From assembly GCA_021203285.1 (NCBI GenBank), contig JAJQBM010000146.1, positions 1 through 8,660 of the forward strand: DNA of 8,660 bases, written 5' to 3'. The notes beneath the pieces were generated by a model, which did no database searches, was not told the DNA's origin, and worked only from the letters and a program-made list of their open reading frames with translations. Every line of letters starts with the position of its first letter. Position 1 is the first letter of the stretch. Below are positions 6,767-8,660 of this stretch, in pieces. A program made the translations under genes and the position numbers. The DNA is from Clostridiales bacterium. Lineage in GTDB: Bacteria > Bacillota > Clostridia > Lachnospirales > Lachnospiraceae.

Positions 6767-7594
6767 ATGTCAAATTGCAAAGTGATTGCTCTGACTAATC
6801 AGAAAGGCGGTGTCGGAAAAACAACCACGGCGGTCAATCTGGGCGTGAGTCTGGCAAAGCAGGGCAAGAAAGTCTTGCTCATTGATGCCGATGCACAGGC
6901 TAATCTCACAATGGCTCTGTGCTATAACAGACCCGATGATATTCCCATAACCCTCTCTACCGTAATGCAAAGCATCATAGACGATAAATCTTTTGATGCT
7001 TCAAAAGGTATCCTGCACCACGGCGAGGGCGTTGACCTGCTCCCGTCCAACATTGAGTTATCAGGCTTTGAGGTCAGGCTTATCAATGCGATGAGCCGTG
7101 AGCGTGTTCTGAAAACCTATGTGAATGAGGTTAAGAAGAATTACGACTATGTGCTTATCGACTGTATGCCCTCTCTCGGAATGATAACCATAAATGCTCT
7201 GGCGGCGGCTGACAGCGTGATTATTCCCACGCAGCCCTATTATCTTTCTGCCAAAGGCTTAGAGCTTTTGCTTCGCTCGGTGTCAATGGTCAAGCGGCAA
7301 ATCAACCCCAAGCTGCGGATAGACGGTATCCTTATGACAATGGTAATGCCACGCACCTACATCTCTAAGGAGATTACTGCAACCGTTAAGAGTGCCTACG
7401 GACAGAGGATTAAGGTCTTTGATACAGAAATCCCGCATTCTATCCGTGCGGTGGAAGCTACCGCAGAGGGCAAGAGCATTTTTGCCTATGACAAAAGTGG
7501 CAAGGTAGCCGCAGCTTATGAACAGTTTGGAAAGGAGGTGGCAGACATTGGCGAGAAGCAAAAGAACAGAAATCGAGCTGACTGCATACGATGA
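6767..7594 (+). CDS. parA: ParA/Soj-family partition ATPase of the element
   Basis: A 275-aa ParA-type ATPase. The deviant Walker A motif KGGVGKTT is at residues 13-20 with the signature lysine K13, DADAQANLT starts at 40, and the Walker B region YVLIDCMPS is at 128-136 with D132. The protein lacks the long N-terminal DNA-binding extension of P1/F-type ParA, so it is the short Soj/MinD-like form. Such proteins bind DNA non-specifically as ATP dimers and move DNA that carries ParB at parS sites. The ATG at 6767 is preferred to the one at 6746 because AAAGGAGG at 6751-6758 lies 8 bases upstream of it and the family starts with this MSNCKVIALTNQKGG-like sequence. A TTGACA lies at 6726-6731 but no -10 fits it. 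The last 47 bp overlap the start of parB. No truncation is seen. Its role is probably stabilisation of the excised or transferring element rather than chromosome segregation. Confidence 0.94.
   Translation: MSNCKVIALTNQKGGVGKTTTAVNLGVSLAKQGKKVLLIDADAQANLTMALCYNRPDDIPITLSTVMQSIIDDKSFDASKGILHHGEGVDLLPSNIELSGFEVRLINAMSRERVLKTYVNEVKKNYDYVLIDCMPSLGMITINALAAADSVIIPTQPYYLSAKGLELLLRSVSMVKRQINPKLRIDGILMTMVMPRTYISKEITATVKSAYGQRIKVFDTEIPHSIRAVEATAEGKSIFAYDKSGKVAAAYEQFGKEVADIGEKQKNRNRADCIR
7531..7550 (+). promoter_or_regulatory. Ribosome-binding site and TTG start of parB inside parA
   Basis: AAAGGAGGTG (7531-7540) is an almost full anti-Shine-Dalgarno match. It sits 7 bases before the TTG at 7548, while the upstream in-frame ATG at 7518 has no comparable site. 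The location inside the parA 3' end suggests coupled translation of the two partition proteins. Confidence 0.82.
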
Positions 7595-8004
7595 CCTTTT
7601 CCAGACAGATGAGAGCCGTGAGGAAGCAAAGCTAAGTAAAATCAGGGATATACCGATTGCAGAGATTGACGAGTTTCCAGACCACCCGTTTAAGGTTTTG
7701 ATGGACGAGGATATGGAACAGCTTGTCGATAGTATCAAACGAAACGGTGTTATGACCCCTGCTACCGTGCGGCTCAAAGAGAACGGACGGTATGAGCTTA
7801 TCAGTGGTCACAGGCGTAAAAAGGCGTGTGAGCTTGCAGGGCTTGATACGCTCAAATGCGAGGTCAAGGATCTGACCCGTGACGAAGCCATTATTGTAAT
7901 GGTGGAAAGCAACTTGCAGAGGTCAACGATATTGCCGAGCGAGAAAGCCTTTGCCTACAAAATGCGGCTTGAAGCTATGAAGCGGCAAGGAGAAAGAAAT
8001 GATT

Positions 8005-8033
8005 TAACTTCGTCCCCAATGGGGACAAGGTTA
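8005..8033. repeat. 29-bp imperfect palindrome inside parB (possible ParB-binding site)
   Basis: Two 13-base arms flank an AAT centre. The left arm is TAACTTCGTCCCC, and the reverse complement of the right arm is TAACCTTGTCCCC, with two mismatches. The inner 6 bp (GTCCCC/GGGGAC) are perfect. It encodes part of the linker between the ParB domains (DLTSSPMGTRL). A dyad of this size next to parAB is what a parS-like centromere or an autoregulatory operator looks like, but a chance product of the protein sequence is possible. Confidence 0.45.
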
Positions 8034-8177
8034 CGGTCAGATGCTGAACTTGCTGAAAAAGTTGGAGAAAGTCGCAACCAAATTCAAAGGTATATCCGCT
8101 TGACCGAGCTTGTTCCAGAAATCTTGCAAATGGTGGACGACAGACAGATTGCTTTTCGCCCCGCGGTAGAAATCTCC

Positions 8178-8186
8178 TATGCGGTG
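8178..8186. other. Recombination junction between parB and the transposase fragment
   Basis: The parB homology reads through TCC TAT (to 8180). The transposase homology, read from the right on the minus strand, goes through K-H-R-I, with I encoded by the same TAT in reverse (8178-8180). The breakpoint therefore lies at about 8178-8186. No target duplication or terminal inverted repeat is visible on the left side. Confidence 0.7.
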
Positions 8187-8660
8187 TTTTGAACTGTGGA
8201 CAGCTTTCCGGAGGGAACGGTCTGATTCACGGTGCCGTGCATAGAGGCCGTAATAGCGGGTCATTTTGAAATTTTTCTCCGAGATATGCTGGATCAGGAG
8301 CCGGATAAAATCCATCGCAGGGATGGTTTTGCGCACGAAGGCATTGTCCTCATGGCGGTTGTAGTGGAAAGTGACACGTTCCCCGTCATAAGAATCAATA
8401 CGCTTCAAAGCGATGACAGGGCGGCCGAGGTAACGGGTGATGTACCGGATCACAGAATCCGTATCGCAGAGGTTGGGTTTGGCGTAGACATAAAAACCAT
8501 TTTTATCTTTGCGGTAAATATGGGCTTTTACCTTTTTGAAAGAGGACCCAATGCGTGCTTCCATCAGGTTCAGGAGAACTGTCTGGAAAGCGGACCTCAG
8601 GTAGCCAAAAGGGAAATGTTTTACGACCCGCCAGAAACCGTCATCGGAGAAACCGCCTTC
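8181..8660 (-). pseudogene. IS91-like Y2 (HUH) transposase, C-terminal fragment, partial at both ends
   Basis: The minus-strand frame is open from the window edge (8660) to a stop at 8037, but only about 8178-8660 resembles a transposase. The remainder, down to 8037, is parB read backwards. About 160 transposase residues are seen, beginning EGGFSDDGFWRVVKHFPFGY. The motif YITRYLGRP has two tyrosines four residues apart (encoded at 8442-8444 and 8430-8432), matching the Y2 pair of IS91-family transposases. It is followed by RVTFHYNRHEDN and YYGLYARHRESD, which I recognise from Clostridia IS91-type proteins. The N-terminal HUH metal site lies outside the window. Relatives, as I recall, continue past KHRI for about 60 residues including a CPxCG zinc-type motif, and this is absent here. 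IS91 elements move by rolling-circle transfer of one strand without making target duplications. The protein is probably inactive. Confidence 0.8.

Larger units (their letters stand above)
7548..8192 (+). pseudogene. parB: ParB/Spo0J-family partition protein, C-terminally truncated
   Basis: A TTG start gives 214 residues. A ParB N-terminal (CTP-binding type) domain covers about 32-125, with IAEIDEFPDHPF, the box GHRRKKA at 87-93 and VESNLQRS at 120-126. A central helix-turn-helix domain covers about 130-195, with DAELAEKVGESRNQIQ at 165-180. The homologous reading goes to EISY (208-211, bases to 8180). The last three residues AVF and the stop at 8190-8192 come from the transposase DNA that follows. 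Element ParB proteins of this kind are, from memory, roughly 280-300 aa, so some 70-90 C-terminal residues, which normally include the dimerisation region, are missing. The nucleotide and DNA-binding parts remain, so a shortened protein could still be made and might bind DNA or interfere with ParA. The break could also be an assembly join. A 29-bp palindrome lies within the gene at 8005-8033. Confidence 0.85.
6011..8660 (+). mobile_element. Left part of an integrative (probably conjugative) element inserted in the rlmD 3' end
   Basis: Base composition changes within the rlmD frame near 6011-6030: 41 of 60 bases are G/C at 5821-5880 but only 23 of 60 at 6061-6120 and 22 of 60 at 6121-6180. The genes beyond it (small DNA-element protein, ParA, ParB) are of the type carried by Clostridia conjugative transposons. 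The 3' end of rumA/rlmD is a known integration target for integrative conjugative elements in streptococci. The exact left boundary is uncertain by about 20-30 bp, and the start given is a best estimate inside the HVETVVLLS coding stretch (5993-6019). No integrase, relaxase or conjugation gene lies in the window and the right end is not visible, so both autonomy and conjugation are inference. Confidence 0.55.

Noticed and set aside
8037..8180. Continuation of the transposase frame to the stop at 8037
   Set aside because: These codons are parB read on the other strand and do not resemble transposase. They are a read-through tail created by the junction.
8191..8194. GAAC tetranucleotide near the junction, recalling the IS91 target site
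   Set aside because: Four bases occur by chance often, and this GAAC lies inside the stretch that still matches transposase coding (V-H-S-S-K), so it is not at the breakpoint.
1..8660. CRISPR arrays, tRNA, rRNA and riboswitches
   Set aside because: No regularly spaced repeats, no cloverleaf-like gene and no long structured leader were found on either strand. Every intergenic gap is under 200 bp.

Overview
The window looks like chromosomal DNA from a low-GC-lineage Gram-positive (Firmicutes/Clostridia, most likely a Lachnospiraceae-type gut anaerobe) that has been entered by an integrative element. The pointers are a MutS2 with a C-terminal Smr domain, a YhaM-type exoribonuclease, an RlmD with four Fe-S cysteines, strong AGGAGG-type ribosome-binding sites, and ParA/ParB proteins of the kind carried by Clostridia conjugative transposons. 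The organism call rests on gene content and recognition of protein style only. No rRNA, tRNA or CRISPR array was seen.

Layout. (1) Positions 1-3408, minus strand: mutS2, then an OmpR-type response regulator, then the 5' end of its likely sensor kinase, which runs off the left edge. The gaps are 38 and 51 bp with no terminator, so the three may share a transcript from a strong promoter at 3440-3468. (2) Positions 3440-3565: a divergent promoter region in which both -35 boxes are TTGCAA and both spacers are 17 bp. (3) Positions 3600-6343, plus strand: yhaM followed by rlmD (23S rRNA uracil-5-methyltransferase). (4) From about 5993-6022 onward: foreign DNA. The rlmD reading frame continues without a break past its catalytic end into a 108-residue tail whose GC content falls sharply (41 of 60 bases G/C at 5821-5880, 23 of 60 at 6061-6120). 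A terminator, a 59-aa element-type protein, another terminator and a parA-parB pair follow. (5) About 8181-8660: the C-terminal half of an IS91-like Y2 transposase on the minus strand, abutting parB so that both genes are cut tail to tail.

How it fits together. The host part combines two RNA/ribosome maintenance functions (YhaM RNA turnover, RlmD rRNA modification) with MutS2, a protein of DNA-recombination and ribosome-rescue fame, and a two-component system of unknown stimulus. The element appears to have integrated in the 3' end of rlmD while keeping the methyltransferase frame open and every catalytic residue in place. It brings a ParA ATPase that is intact and a ParB that has lost its C-terminus, so its partition system is probably damaged in this copy unless the junction is an assembly artefact. 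The most interesting points are the rlmD tail fusion, the 29-bp palindrome inside parB (a possible ParB site), and the ParB/transposase junction.
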